Origin: Sphingomonas sp. OV641
GTDB lineage: Bacteria > Pseudomonadota > Alphaproteobacteria > Sphingomonadales > Sphingomonadaceae
Assembly: GCF_900109205.1 (NCBI RefSeq)
Contig: NZ_FNZB01000001.1
Coordinates: forward strand, 1,426,001-1,490,000
DNA: 64,000 nt
Direction: 5' to 3'
Below, in pieces: positions 8,692 through 17,069 of this stretch. The stretch's first letter is position 1; every line of letters starts with the position of its first letter. The notes under the pieces are model-generated. The model was given only the letters and a program-made list of their open reading frames with translations. It did no database searches and was not told where the DNA came from. Position numbers and translations under genes: made by a program.

Positions 8692-8758
8692 CCGTTCGGG
8701 CTGAGCCTGTCGAAGCCCGTGTCCGGAACACGCCCTTCGACAAGCTCAGGGCGAACGG
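8692..8758 (+). repeat. Palindromic intergenic repeat, 'cttcgacaagctcaggg' type, between pgl and edd
   Basis: CCGTTCGGGCTGAGCCTG at the left end pairs with the complement ending GCTCAGGGCGAACGG at the right, over nearly 24 bp with few mismatches, around a short centre. Copies lie at 16960-17041 and, remarkably, inside fmt at 15927-16019. This element type is widespread in sphingomonad genomes. It ends 14 bases before the edd start and may shape translation of edd. Confidence 0.88.
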
Positions 8759-8772
8759 AGTAGAGTATCCTT

Positions 8773-10590
8773 ATGCCGTTGCACTCTGTCGTCTCCGCCG
8801 TCACCGATCGCGTCATCGCTCGCTCGCGCGAGGGCCGCACGCGCTACCTCGACCTGCTAACCCGGGAGCGGGACCAGTGGATCGGCCGCCCGATGCTCGG
8901 CTGCGCGAACCTTGCGCACGCTTATGCCGGCACGGAGGAGGACCGCCCTGCGATGAAGGCAGGCGGCGGCATGAACATCGGCATCGTCACGGCCTATAAC
9001 GACATGCTCTCCGCCCATGCGGTCTATTACCGTTACCCTGAACAGATGAAGGTCTGGGCGCGCGAGGTCGGCGCGACCGCGCAGGTCGCTGGCGGCGTGC
9101 CGGCGATGTGCGACGGCGTGACGCAAGGCTATGCGGGAATGGAGCTGTCGCTGTTCAGTCGCGACACGATCGCCCTCTCCACTGCCATCGCGCTCAGCCA
9201 CGGCACGTTTGAAGGCGCTTTGCTGCTCGGCATCTGCGACAAGATCGTTCCCGGCCTCCTCATGGGGGCGCTCCGCTTCGGCCACCTCCCCATGCTGCTG
9301 GTGCCTGGCGGCCCGATGCCTTCGGGCCTGTCGAACAAGGCCAAGGCCGCCGTGCGCGAGCGCTACGCCACCGGCGACGCGGACCGGGAGGAGCTGCTCG
9401 ACAGCGAGATCGCCGCCTATCACACGCAGGGCACCTGCACCTTCTTTGGCACCGCCAATACCAACCAGATGATGATGGAGGTGATGGGGCTCCACGTTCC
9501 CAACGCCGCCTTCGTCAATCCGGGTACGAAGCTGCGCCAGGCACTGACCCGCGCCGCCGTTCACCGCGTCGCCGAGCTTGGCTGGCGCGGTAACGACTAT
9601 CGCCCGATCGGCCATTGCGTCGACGAGCGCGCGATCGTGAACGCGGCCGTCGGCTTGCTCGCGACCGGCGGCTCGACCAACCATTTGCTTCACCTCCCCG
9701 CCATCGCCCGCGCCGCTGGGATCATCATCGACTGGGAGGATCTCGATCGCCTCTCCAGCGCCGTGCCGCTCATCGCGCGTGTCTATCCCAATGGCGCCGC
9801 CGACGTGAACGGCTTTGAGGAAGCAGGCGGCATGGCGTTCGTCATCCGCGAGTTGATCGCGAGCGGGCACCTCCATGGCGACATCCTCACCGCCGGCAGC
9901 CAGTCGCTCACCGATGCCTCGGCGAAGCCGACACTTGATGGCGACGCCCTCGTCTGGCGCGATCCCGGCCCGAGCGGCGACGACACGATCCTGCGCACTC
10001 CCGCTGATCCCTTCTCGCCCGATGGCGGCATGCGCATCCTCGCCGGCAACATCGGCCGCGCCTGCATCAAGGTTTCGGCGGTGGAGCAGGACCGCTGGAT
10101 CGTGGAGGCTCCTGCCGCGGTCTTCTCCGACCAGGCAGAGGTGCTTGCGGCATTCCAGGCTGGTGAACTCGATCGCGACGTGGTCGTCGTGGTCCGCTTC
10201 CAGGGCCCGCGTGCCAACGGCATGCCGGAACTGCACAAGCTCACCCCGCCGCTCGGCGTGCTGCAGAACAAGGGCTTTCGCGTTGCGCTCGTCACTGACG
10301 GCCGCATGTCCGGCGCGTCGGGCAAGGTGCCGGCGGCGATCCACGTCTCGCCCGAGGCGCTCGGTGGCGGGCCGATCGGCCTGATCCGCGACGGCGACCT
10401 CATCCGCGTCGATGCGGAGGCCGGCACGCTGGAGGCACTGGTCGACGCGGCTGTATGGGCCGCACGCGCACCCGCCGACGCACCGCCACCCGCCGACGGC
10501 TTCGGCCGCGAGCTGTTCGGCATGTTCCGCGGACTCGCCGACGAGGCGGAACGCGGCGCAAGCGCGGTGCTGGCAGGCGCTGGATTGTAG
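8773..10590 (+). CDS. edd: Phosphogluconate dehydratase
   Basis: Dehydrates 6-phosphogluconate to 2-keto-3-deoxy-6-phosphogluconate; committed Entner-Doudoroff step, cytoplasmic iron-sulfur enzyme of the IlvD/Edd family. Full length at 605 residues. Visible landmarks are [39 protein letters not shown] and [11 protein letters not shown], whose cysteines ligate the [4Fe-4S] cluster, then [16 protein letters not shown] and [20 protein letters not shown] near the C-terminus. GGAGTAGAG upstream of ATG 8773 comes partly from the end of the preceding repeat. It is the third gene of the operon. Confidence 0.98.
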   Translation: MPLHSVVSAVTDRVIARSREGRTRYLDLLTRERDQWIGRPMLGCANLAHAYAGTEEDRPAMKAGGGMNIGIVTAYNDMLSAHAVYYRYPEQMKVWAREVGATAQVAGGVPAMCDGVTQGYAGMELSLFSRDTIALSTAIALSHGTFEGALLLGICDKIVPGLLMGALRFGHLPMLLVPGGPMPSGLSNKAKAAVRERYATGDADREELLDSEIAAYHTQGTCTFFGTANTNQMMMEVMGLHVPNAAFVNPGTKLRQALTRAAVHRVAELGWRGNDYRPIGHCVDERAIVNAAVGLLATGGSTNHLLHLPAIARAAGIIIDWEDLDRLSSAVPLIARVYPNGAADVNGFEEAGGMAFVIRELIASGHLHGDILTAGSQSLTDASAKPTLDGDALVWRDPGPSGDDTILRTPADPFSPDGGMRILAGNIGRACIKVSAVEQDRWIVEAPAAVFSDQAEVLAAFQAGELDRDVVVVVRFQGPRANGMPELHKLTPPLGVLQNKGFRVALVTDGRMSGASGKVPAAIHVSPEALGGGPIGLIRDGDLIRVDAEAGTLEALVDAAVWAARAPADAPPPADGFGRELFGMFRGLADEAERGASAVLAGAGL

Positions 10591-10601
10591 AGAAGCGAAC
10601 G

Positions 10602-10718
10602 CCCTCTCCCCTGCCGGGGGGAGGACAGGGAGAGGGGCAGTCAAAAGCCTCTGAACGCATGGGCCGGATGCGAGGGGCTGCCCCTCTCCCCGGCCCTCTC
10701 CCCTGATGGGGAGGGGGA
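10602..10718 (+). repeat. Palindromic intergenic repeat block between edd and glk
   Basis: This second 'ccctctcccc' block has stems such as CCCTCTCCCC with GGGGAGAGGG-like partners at both ends (about 10602-10640 and 10680-10718). Its right end supplies GGGGGAG, which acts as the ribosome-binding site of glk. It is related to 7811-7944 and 59110-59200. Confidence 0.8.
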
Positions 10719-10725
10719 GTAGAAG

Positions 10726-11694
10726 ATGGAAGTCGTATCAGTAGACATCGGCGGCACGCACGCCCGCTTTGCCATTGCGGAGGTCGAGAACGGCCGCGTC
10801 GTCTCGCTCGGCGAGCCGGTCACGCTCAAGACGGCCGAGCATGCCAGCCTGCAAACCGCGTGGCAGGCGTTCGAGAAGAAGCTCGATCGACCCGTTCCTA
10901 AGGCGGCTGCCATCGCGGTCGCCTCGCCGATCACCGGCGATGTCATCCGCTTGACCAACAATCCCTGGGTGATCCGCCCGTCGCTCATTCCCGAGCGGCT
11001 GGGGGCCGAGACTTACACGATCATCAACGACTTCGGCGCCATCGGCCACGCCGTCGCACAATTGCCGGAGAGCGATTTTGACCATCTCTGCGGTCCGGAC
11101 ACGCCAATCCCGGCAAAGGGCGTGACCACCATTTGTGGTCCCGGCACCGGGCTCGGCGTCGCTCAGGTGTTGAAGACCAACGGCAGCTATCACGTCCTCC
11201 CCACGGAGGGCGGGCACGTCGATTACGCCCCGCTCGATCCCATCGAAGACGCAATCCTGAAGCGCCTCCGCCGCACCTTCACGCGCGTCTCGACGGAGCG
11301 GATCTGCGCTGGCCCGGGGATCGTCGCCATCTATGAAACGCTGGCCGAGATGGAGGGCCGCTCGGTTCCGACCCGCGAGGACAAGGCGATCTGGACCGAG
11401 GCGCTGGAGGGCACGGACTCGATCGCGCTCGCCGCGCTCGATCGCTTCTGCCTCGCGCTTGGCGCGACCGCCGGCGATCTCGCGCTGGCGCATGGCGCCA
11501 ATGGCGTGGTGATCGCCGGTGGTCTCGGACTGCGCATCAAGGACAAGCTGATCCGTTCCGGCTTCGACCAGCGCTTCGTCGCCAAGGGCCGTTTCCAGTC
11601 GATGATGGCCGGCATTCCGGTCAAGCTCATCACCCACCCGCAGCCGGGCCTCTTCGGCGCCGCCGCTGCCTTCGCCCAGGAGCATACGGCATGA
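10726..11694 (+). CDS. glk: Glucokinase
   Basis: Phosphorylates glucose with ATP to feed zwf. The 322-residue protein belongs to the bacterial Glk (ROK-unrelated, proteobacterial) group. It has the phosphate-binding VDIGGTHARFAIAE (residues 6-19), the catalytic region IINDFGAIGHAV, CGPGTGLGVAQV and a C-terminal VIAGGLGLRIKD. Its start follows a GGGGGAG ribosome-binding site, and its stop overlaps the eda start as ATGA, so glk and eda are translationally coupled. Confidence 0.97.
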   Translation: MEVVSVDIGGTHARFAIAEVENGRVVSLGEPVTLKTAEHASLQTAWQAFEKKLDRPVPKAAAIAVASPITGDVIRLTNNPWVIRPSLIPERLGAETYTIINDFGAIGHAVAQLPESDFDHLCGPDTPIPAKGVTTICGPGTGLGVAQVLKTNGSYHVLPTEGGHVDYAPLDPIEDAILKRLRRTFTRVSTERICAGPGIVAIYETLAEMEGRSVPTREDKAIWTEALEGTDSIALAALDRFCLALGATAGDLALAHGANGVVIAGGLGLRIKDKLIRSGFDQRFVAKGRFQSMMAGIPVKLITHPQPGLFGAAAAFAQEHTA

Positions 11695-12296
11695 CCACCA
11701 TTGCCGATATCATGCGGACCAGCCCGGTCATCCCCGTACTCGTCATCGATGACGTGGCCAGCGCCCGCCCGATGGCGGAGGCGTTGGTCGCCGGCGGGCT
11801 GCGTGTTCTTGAAGTCACCCTGCGCACCCCTGCCGCCCTCGACGCCATCCGCGAGATGAAAAAGGTTTCGGGCGCGATCGTTGGCGCGGGCACGGTCGTC
11901 TCCGGCGAGCAGTTCAGTCAGGTCATGGACGCGGGCGCCGAGTTCATCGTGTCGCCCGGCCTTACGGAGCGACTGGCCGAGCCCATCATCGCCAGCGGCG
12001 TACCCTTCCTTCCCGGTGTCGCCACGGCGGGCGACATCATGCGCGGCCTTGATCTGGGGCTCACCCACTTCAAGTTCTTCCCCGCCGAAACCTCCGGCGG
12101 GCTGAAGGCGCTGAAGGCGCTCGCCGCGCCCTTCCACCAATGCCGCTTCTGCCCCACTGGCGGGATCACCGAGGCAAGCGCGCCCGATTGGCTGGCCTTC
12201 GCACCGGTGCTGTGCGTCGGCGGGAGCTGGGTCGCGGGCGGTACGCCGACAGAGATCGAGGCAAAGGCGCGAGCAGCGGCGGCGCTGCGGGCGTAA
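11691..12296 (+). CDS. eda: KDPG aldolase (2-keto-3-deoxy-6-phosphogluconate aldolase)
   Basis: Class I aldolase that splits KDPG into pyruvate and glyceraldehyde-3-phosphate, closing the Entner-Doudoroff route. 201 residues. The Schiff-base lysine is in THFKFFPAE (Lys128) and the catalytic glutamate is in VLEVTLRTP (Glu41). PGVATAGDIMRGLDLG and FCPTGGITEASA are family landmarks. It overlaps glk by 4 bases and is the last gene of the operon; a hairpin follows at 12307-12333. Confidence 0.98.
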   Translation: MTTIADIMRTSPVIPVLVIDDVASARPMAEALVAGGLRVLEVTLRTPAALDAIREMKKVSGAIVGAGTVVSGEQFSQVMDAGAEFIVSPGLTERLAEPIIASGVPFLPGVATAGDIMRGLDLGLTHFKFFPAETSGGLKALKALAAPFHQCRFCPTGGITEASAPDWLAFAPVLCVGGSWVAGGTPTEIEAKARAAAALRA

Positions 12297-12306
12297 GAAG
12301 TTCTAC

Positions 12307-12333
12307 GTCGTCCCGGCGCGAGGCCGGGACGAC
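12307..12333 (+). terminator. Hairpin after eda, probable end of the Entner-Doudoroff operon
   Basis: GTCGTCCCGGC (12307-12317) pairs perfectly with 12323-12333 across a 5-base loop. There is no U-tract after it, and the sequence also looks like a member of the 'gtcccggc...gccgggac' intergenic repeats, so it may be a repeat acting as terminator. Confidence 0.5.
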
Positions 12334-12431
12334 AAGGTGATCAAAGCAACGTCAATCAAATACGTCCTGCCGGGCTGGTCCTGGCGTCCGGTCTTCCGAA
12401 TAATCAAAGGTCTGAAAGACAAAGACTCTGA

Positions 12432-12452
12432 ATGCCGGGACGAGCCCGGCAT
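12432..12452. repeat. Short palindromic repeat, 'atgccggg..cccggcat' type
   Basis: An 8-bp perfect stem (12432-12439 with 12445-12452) has the loop ACGAG. With the hairpin at 12307-12333 it fills the space between the convergent eda and rmuC genes and may terminate rmuC transcription. Confidence 0.6.
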
Positions 12453-12469
12453 GACGTAGCGCCAAAAGC

Positions 12470-13849
12470 CTACTCCGCCGCCTCGCTCGTGATCAGCTTG
12501 GTCAGCGGCCGCGCGCCTTGTTCGCTCACCGGCGGCGCCTCGATGCTCTTGCCCGCCGTGTCGATCTTCAGCGCCTCGAAGCGCCGAGCCTGCGTCAGCA
12601 CCTGCGATTCCAGGCTGCCGACGAACTGGTTGTACGCGCCCATCGCCGTGTCGAGGTTCTTGCCGAGTTTCGCGACATGCCCGCCCATCACCGACAGGCG
12701 CGCATACAGATCCTTGCCGAGCTGCGCGATCTCACGTGCCTGTTCCGCCAGCAGTTCCTGCCGCCACACCGCCGCCACCGTGCGGGCGATCGCGATCAGG
12801 TTGGTCGGCGTGGCCAGCAGCACTCGCCGCTCGAAGGCATAATCCCAAAGGCCCGCATCATGCTCCAGCGCGGCGGAGAGGAAATGCTCGCCCGGCACGA
12901 ACATGATCACATAATCGGGCGCATCGTCGAACTGGCTCCAGTAATTCTTGGCGCCCAGCCCGTTGACGTGCGCGCGCATCGCCGCGGCATGCGCCGTCAG
13001 CCCCGCTACGCGCTCGGCCTCATCCACTGCGCCGAACGCATCCTGATAAGCGTTCAGCGAAACCTTGGCGTCGATCACCAGCGACTTGCCGCCTGGAATG
13101 CGCACGATCACGTCGGGCCGCAGCCGCCCGCCTTCGCCATCCGCCACCGACACTTCGGTCGCGAAATCGGCGTGTTCGGAAAGGCCGCAGCTTTCCAGCA
13201 CGTTGCGCAACTGCTGCTCGCCCCAGCGGCCCCGCGCCTTGGGTGCATTGCGCAGCGCGTTGACCAGCTTGGCGGCCTCGCTGCGCACGCTCTCCTGGCC
13301 AACGCGCATTTGCTCGATCTGGCCGCGCAACTCGCCAAAGGCGTCGCGCCGCTCGGCCTCCACCTTCGCCACGCCATCCTCGTACTTCTGAAGCCGCTCG
13401 CTCACCGGCTGAAGCATCGCCCGCAGGTTCGCGCCTGCCACTTGCTCCGATTCGCGAAACCGCTCGTCCGCCCGTTGCAGGAAGCGGTCCTGCGCCTCGG
13501 CCAGCAGCTTCTGCCCCACCTGGCTGAACTGCGCAGCCAGCGCGTCTTTCGCCTCGCGCAGCTCGCTTAGCCGCGCATCGAAGCCGCGCGCCTCGGCCTC
13601 CAGTCGCGCGATATCCGCACGCGCAGCATCCCGATCGAAGCGAAGGTCGGACAGTTCCTGCCGCAAGCCATCGGCCGCCTTCGCCCTTTCCTCGGCGCCG
13701 GCCAGGTCGACGATCGCCTTCTTGAACTCATCGGCGCGCGCATCGCGCTCGGCCCGGATCGCCGCCATGCCTCGCTGCGCCAGCCACCAGCCGACCGCCA
13801 GCCCGAGCAGCAATGCGACCACGACGAACAATGCTGCAATCGGCTCCAC
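12470..13849 (-). CDS. rmuC: DNA recombination protein RmuC
   Basis: Limits inversions at short inverted repeats; predicted nuclease-like fold, membrane-anchored. 459 residues: an N-terminal membrane segment (ALFVVVALLLGLAVGWWLA), then a long charged coiled coil to about residue 200 (AEERAKAADGLRQELSD and similar), then the RmuC core. The core includes GRWGEQQLRNVLESCGL, GGKSLVIDAKVSLNAYQ and DYVIMFVPGEHFLSAALE. The start is a GTG at 13849 with GAGGAAG just upstream. It is first in a minus-strand run before def and recR in position, but 62 bases separate it from def and no coupling is visible. Confidence 0.95.
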   Translation of the reverse strand: MEPIAALFVVVALLLGLAVGWWLAQRGMAAIRAERDARADEFKKAIVDLAGAEERAKAADGLRQELSDLRFDRDAARADIARLEAEARGFDARLSELREAKDALAAQFSQVGQKLLAEAQDRFLQRADERFRESEQVAGANLRAMLQPVSERLQKYEDGVAKVEAERRDAFGELRGQIEQMRVGQESVRSEAAKLVNALRNAPKARGRWGEQQLRNVLESCGLSEHADFATEVSVADGEGGRLRPDVIVRIPGGKSLVIDAKVSLNAYQDAFGAVDEAERVAGLTAHAAAMRAHVNGLGAKNYWSQFDDAPDYVIMFVPGEHFLSAALEHDAGLWDYAFERRVLLATPTNLIAIARTVAAVWRQELLAEQAREIAQLGKDLYARLSVMGGHVAKLGKNLDTAMGAYNQFVGSLESQVLTQARRFEALKIDTAGKSIEAPPVSEQGARPLTKLITSEAAE

Positions 13850-13911
13850 GCTTCCTCCTCATGAGAACGAAGCGCGAACCTAACCCCCGCCGGCGTGCGG
13901 GGCAAGCATTG

Positions 13912-14448
13912 TCAGGCGGCGTTCTTGCGCGCCTTGGCCAGCTTCTTGAGCAGCATGTCGCGCTTCAGCCGAGTGATGTGGTCGATGAAGAGCACGCCGT
14001 TCAGGTGATCGATCTCATGCTGCATGCAGGTGGCGAGCAGACCGCTCATCTCCTCCTCATGCCGCTGTCCATCGAGATCCAGCCAGGCCACCCGGCAGCG
14101 CGCCGGGCGCTCCACCTCGGCATATTGCTCCGGGATCGACAGGCAGCCTTCCTGATAGCGCGACAGCTCGTCGGAAACCCACAGGATCTCCGGATTGACG
14201 TACGTCACGGGGTTGCGGACTGCCTCGGGCTTTTCCTCGTCCTCGGTCTCGCGTTCCTGCAGGTCGATCACCACCACTCGGCGGGCAACGCCCACCTGGA
14301 TGGCGGCAAGGCCGATGCCGTGTGCGGCGTACATGGTTTCCGTCATGTCGGCGGAAAGCTGGCGGACCTCCGCGTCAATCGCGGCAACGGGCTCGCACAT
14401 CAGGCGAAGGCGGGGATCGGGGATCTCGACAATGGGAAGAACGGCCAT
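13912..14448 (-). CDS. def: Peptide deformylase
   Basis: Removes the formyl group from nascent proteins; Fe/Zn metalloprotease. 178 residues with all three motifs: GIGLAAIQVG (44-53), EGCLSIPEQ (100-108, Cys102 as metal ligand) and QHEIDHLNGVLF (143-154, His144 and His148 as ligands, Glu145 as catalytic residue). It sits close to fmt, which adds the formyl group, but the two are separated by recR and are on opposite strands. Confidence 0.98.
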   Translation of the reverse strand: MAVLPIVEIPDPRLRLMCEPVAAIDAEVRQLSADMTETMYAAHGIGLAAIQVGVARRVVVIDLQERETEDEEKPEAVRNPVTYVNPEILWVSDELSRYQEGCLSIPEQYAEVERPARCRVAWLDLDGQRHEEEMSGLLATCMQHEIDHLNGVLFIDHITRLKRDMLLKKLAKARKNAA

Positions 14449-14516
14449 TGCGAGCAGATATTGGCACCTCCCCGCCGAATCAAGCGGCAGGCGACGGCCT
14501 GTCCTCCCCTCAGTTC

Positions 14517-15113
14517 TCAGGCGACAGGGCGGCGCGCGCGCAGCGCCTGCGCCAATGTTCCCTCGTCCAGGTAATCCAGCTCGCCACCGACCGGCAGGCC
14601 ATGCGCCAGCTGCGTGATCCGCACCGGAAAGCGCTCCAGCCGCTCCACGATATAGTGCGCGGTGGTCTGCCCCTCCAGCGTCGCGTTCATCGCCAGGACC
14701 ACTTCGTCCACGCCGCCGCCCTCAACGCGCTGCACCAGCCGATCGATCGACAGATCCTCCGGCCGCACGCCCTCCAGCGCCGACAACCGGCCGCCCAGCA
14801 CGTGAAACCGGCCGGGAAAGAGCCGCGATCGATCCAGCGCCCACAGGTCCGCCACTTCCTCCACGACGCACAGCGATCGCGCATCGCGGCGCGGGTCGGT
14901 GCAGATCGCGCATGGATCGGTCGTGTCCACATTGCCGCAGGTCGAGCAGGTCGCCAGCCGCTCCTCCACCGCCTGCAGGGCGGCGAGCAGCGGCACCAGC
15001 GCGCCCTCGCGTTTCTTCATGAGGTGCAGCACCGCCCGCCGCGCCGAACGTGGGCCCAGGCCGGGCAGCCGCGCCAGCGCGCCCGTCAGCGCCTCGATCT
15101 CCTGCGATGCCAT
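14517..15113 (-). CDS. recR: Recombination protein RecR
   Basis: Works with RecF and RecO to load RecA at gaps. 198 residues: helix-hairpin-helix at the N-terminus ([19 protein letters not shown]), a four-cysteine zinc finger [16 protein letters not shown] (Cys56, 59, 68, 71), then a TOPRIM domain starting [16 protein letters not shown] and the C-terminal Walker-B-like stretch. It is transcribed divergently from fmt, with only 56 bases between starts. recF is also in this window at 49904. Confidence 0.97.
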   Translation of the reverse strand: MASQEIEALTGALARLPGLGPRSARRAVLHLMKKREGALVPLLAALQAVEERLATCSTCGNVDTTDPCAICTDPRRDARSLCVVEEVADLWALDRSRLFPGRFHVLGGRLSALEGVRPEDLSIDRLVQRVEGGGVDEVVLAMNATLEGQTTAHYIVERLERFPVRITQLAHGLPVGGELDYLDEGTLAQALRARRPVA

Positions 15114-15169
15114 CGCGGGAACAGATAGGGGGTTGCGCCGGGCCGCGCCAGCGCGTTGAAGCGCGGCCC

Positions 15170-16189
15170 ATGCGGATCGTCTTCATGGGAACGCCCGAGT
15201 TCGCGGTGCCGGCGCTCGACGCGCTCGCCGCTGCGGGGCATCAGATCGTCGCGGCTTACAGCCAGCCGCCCCGCCCAGGCGGCCGGCGCGGTCGTGCGCT
15301 GGTCCCCTCACCCGTGCATCAGCGCGCGGAAGCGCTGGGCATCGAAGTCCGCACGCCGGTGTCGCTGAAGAACGCCGAGGCGCAGGCGGCGTTCGCCGCA
15401 CTGGACGCGGACGTGGCAGTGGTCGCCGCCTATGGCCTGATCCTTCCCCGCCCGATCCTGGATGCGCCGCGTCACGGCTGCCTCAACCTTCACGGCTCGC
15501 TCCTCCCGCGATGGCGCGGCGCCGCCCCGATCCAGCGTGCGATCCTTGCCGGCGATGCGGAGACCGGCGTCGGCATCATGCAGATGGAGGCAGGGCTGGA
15601 TACCGGCCCCGTCCGGCTGGAAGGCCGCACGCCAATCGCCGGCAAGACCGCCGGTGAACTGACGGCCGAACTCGCCAGCTTGGGCGCCCGCCTGATGGTG
15701 GACGTGCTGGCCGATCTCGACAGCCACCCGCCGGTGCCGCAGCCCGATGAAGGCGTCACCTATGCGGCCAAGATCACCAAGGATGAGATGCGCCTCGATT
15801 TCGCGCAGGACGCCGCCGCGGCCGAGCGCCAGATCCGCGCCTTCAACCCGCCAGGCGCCTGGCTGGAGGTGAACGGCGAACGTCTGCGCATCCTCGCAGC
15901 CGAGGTACTTGCCGACTCACCCGTCCCCGTTCGGGCTGAACCTGTCAACGCCCATGGGGCCGAAGCGCGCCCCCTTCGACAGAGCTCAGGACAGGCTTCG
16001 ACAAGCGCAGGGCGAACGGAACAGGAAGGCAGCACCCCGGTCGCGGGCACCGTTCTCGACGACCGCTTCACCATCGCCTGTGCCGCTGGCGTCATCCGCC
16101 CTGCCTATGTCCAGCGCGCGGGCCGCGGTGTCATGACGGTAGACGAGCTGCTGCGCGGCTTTCCCATCCCGCTCGGCACCCGCCTGTGA
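15170..16189 (+). CDS. fmt: Methionyl-tRNA formyltransferase carrying an in-frame repeat insertion
   Basis: Formylates initiator Met-tRNA. The N-terminal Rossmann domain has [19 protein letters not shown] and the catalytic NLHGS (Asn106, His108), [14 protein letters not shown] and LDTGP (Asp144). The C-terminal OB-fold domain ends [14 protein letters not shown] ([15 protein letters not shown]). The protein is 339 residues, about 30 longer than usual. The excess is residues about 253-284, which are the translation of an intergenic palindromic repeat (15927-16019) inserted between RILAAE and GTVLDD, where the family normally joins directly. The frame is kept, so the protein is probably functional. 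The ATG at 15170 gives the standard N-terminus. It overlaps truA by 4 bases. Confidence 0.96.
   Translation: MRIVFMGTPEFAVPALDALAAAGHQIVAAYSQPPRPGGRRGRALVPSPVHQRAEALGIEVRTPVSLKNAEAQAAFAALDADVAVVAAYGLILPRPILDAPRHGCLNLHGSLLPRWRGAAPIQRAILAGDAETGVGIMQMEAGLDTGPVRLEGRTPIAGKTAGELTAELASLGARLMVDVLADLDSHPPVPQPDEGVTYAAKITKDEMRLDFAQDAAAAERQIRAFNPPGAWLEVNGERLRILAAEVLADSPVPVRAEPVNAHGAEARPLRQSSGQASTSAGRTEQEGSTPVAGTVLDDRFTIACAAGVIRPAYVQRAGRGVMTVDELLRGFPIPLGTRL
15927..16019 (+). repeat. Palindromic repeat inside the fmt coding sequence
   Basis: Starting CCGTTCGGGCTGAACCTGTC and ending GGGCGAACGG, this 93-base stretch (31 codons) is the same element as at 8692-8758. The shared left arm is even read in a frame giving the same peptide, PVRAEPV, in both places. 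It includes an extra internal fragment, CTCAGGACAGGCTTCGACAAG, suggesting two nested or duplicated element pieces. Confidence 0.88.
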
Positions 16190-16929
16190 CTCGCTTCGCG
16201 CTGACGGTGGAATTCGACGGCCGCCCCTTCATGGGCTGGCAGCGGCAGGATCACGGCCCCAGCGTCCAGCAGGCAATCGAGGACGCTGCTTTCGCCGTCA
16301 CGGGAGAGCGCACAGCCGTTCATGCCGCCGGCCGCACCGATGCCGGCGTCCACGGCGCCGCGATGCGCGCGCATCTCGACATCGAAAAGCCGATTACCGC
16401 CTTCCGCCTTGGCGAGGCATTGAACGCGCGCCTGCGCCCTAATCCCGTCGCGATCCTCGCGTGCGAGGAGGTGCCGGGCGATTGGCACGCCCGCTTTTCC
16501 TGCCTGGGTCGCGCCTACGAATATCGCATCGTCAACCGCCGTGCCCCGCTCACCTGGGAAAAGGGCCTCGCCTGGCAGGTCGCCCAGCCGCTCGATGCCG
16601 CCGCCATGCATGAAGCCGCGCAGCTGCTGGTCGGCCGCCATGACTTCACCACCTTCCGCTCGGCCCATTGCCAATCGGCCAGCCCGCTGAAGTCGCTCGA
16701 CGTTCTAAGCGTCGCAAGGTCCGGCGACCGCGTATCCGTCGTGGCGGAGGCAAGGTCGTTCCTCCACCATCAGGTCCGCTCGATGGTCGGCTGCCTCGCG
16801 TTGGTTGGTCTCGGCCGCTGGTCGATTGCCGACATGGCCGACGCCCTAGCCGCCGCCGACCGCACCCGCCTCGGCCTGAACGCCCCACCCGACGGCCTGT
16901 TCTTCATGCGCGCTCGCTACCCGGACTGA
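16186..16929 (+). CDS. truA: tRNA pseudouridine(38-40) synthase TruA
   Basis: Makes pseudouridine in the anticodon arm of many tRNAs. 247 residues: [14 protein letters not shown] at the N-terminus, the catalytic aspartate in [10 protein letters not shown] (Asp52), [13 protein letters not shown] in the middle and [14 protein letters not shown] toward the C-terminus. The start is a GTG overlapping the fmt stop (GTGA), so the two tRNA-related genes are coupled. Confidence 0.97.
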   Translation: MTRFALTVEFDGRPFMGWQRQDHGPSVQQAIEDAAFAVTGERTAVHAAGRTDAGVHGAAMRAHLDIEKPITAFRLGEALNARLRPNPVAILACEEVPGDWHARFSCLGRAYEYRIVNRRAPLTWEKGLAWQVAQPLDAAAMHEAAQLLVGRHDFTTFRSAHCQSASPLKSLDVLSVARSGDRVSVVAEARSFLHHQVRSMVGCLALVGLGRWSIADMADALAAADRTRLGLNAPPDGLFFMRARYPD

Positions 16930-16959
16930 GCGACTCCCAACCGGCTTGAACAGTGAAAG

Positions 16960-17041
16960 CCGTTCGTACTGAGCTTGTCGAAGTACGTGTTCAAGGTGAC
17001 TGCACTCAAGGCACGCCCTTCGACAAGCTCAGGGCGAACGG
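16960..17041. repeat. Palindromic repeat, 'cttcgacaagctcaggg' type, between truA and the GGT-family gene
   Basis: CCGTTCGTACTGAGCTTGTCGAAG on the left pairs with CCTTCGACAAGCTCAGGGCGAACGG on the right around a longer centre. It lies between convergent genes and may end both transcripts. Confidence 0.88.
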
Positions 17042-17069
17042 ATAGAGAAGCTCAAAGCCCTCACCCCGT

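Noticed and set aside
8857..10644. 595-codon minus-strand open frame across edd
   Set aside because: It is antisense to edd; no recognisable motif.
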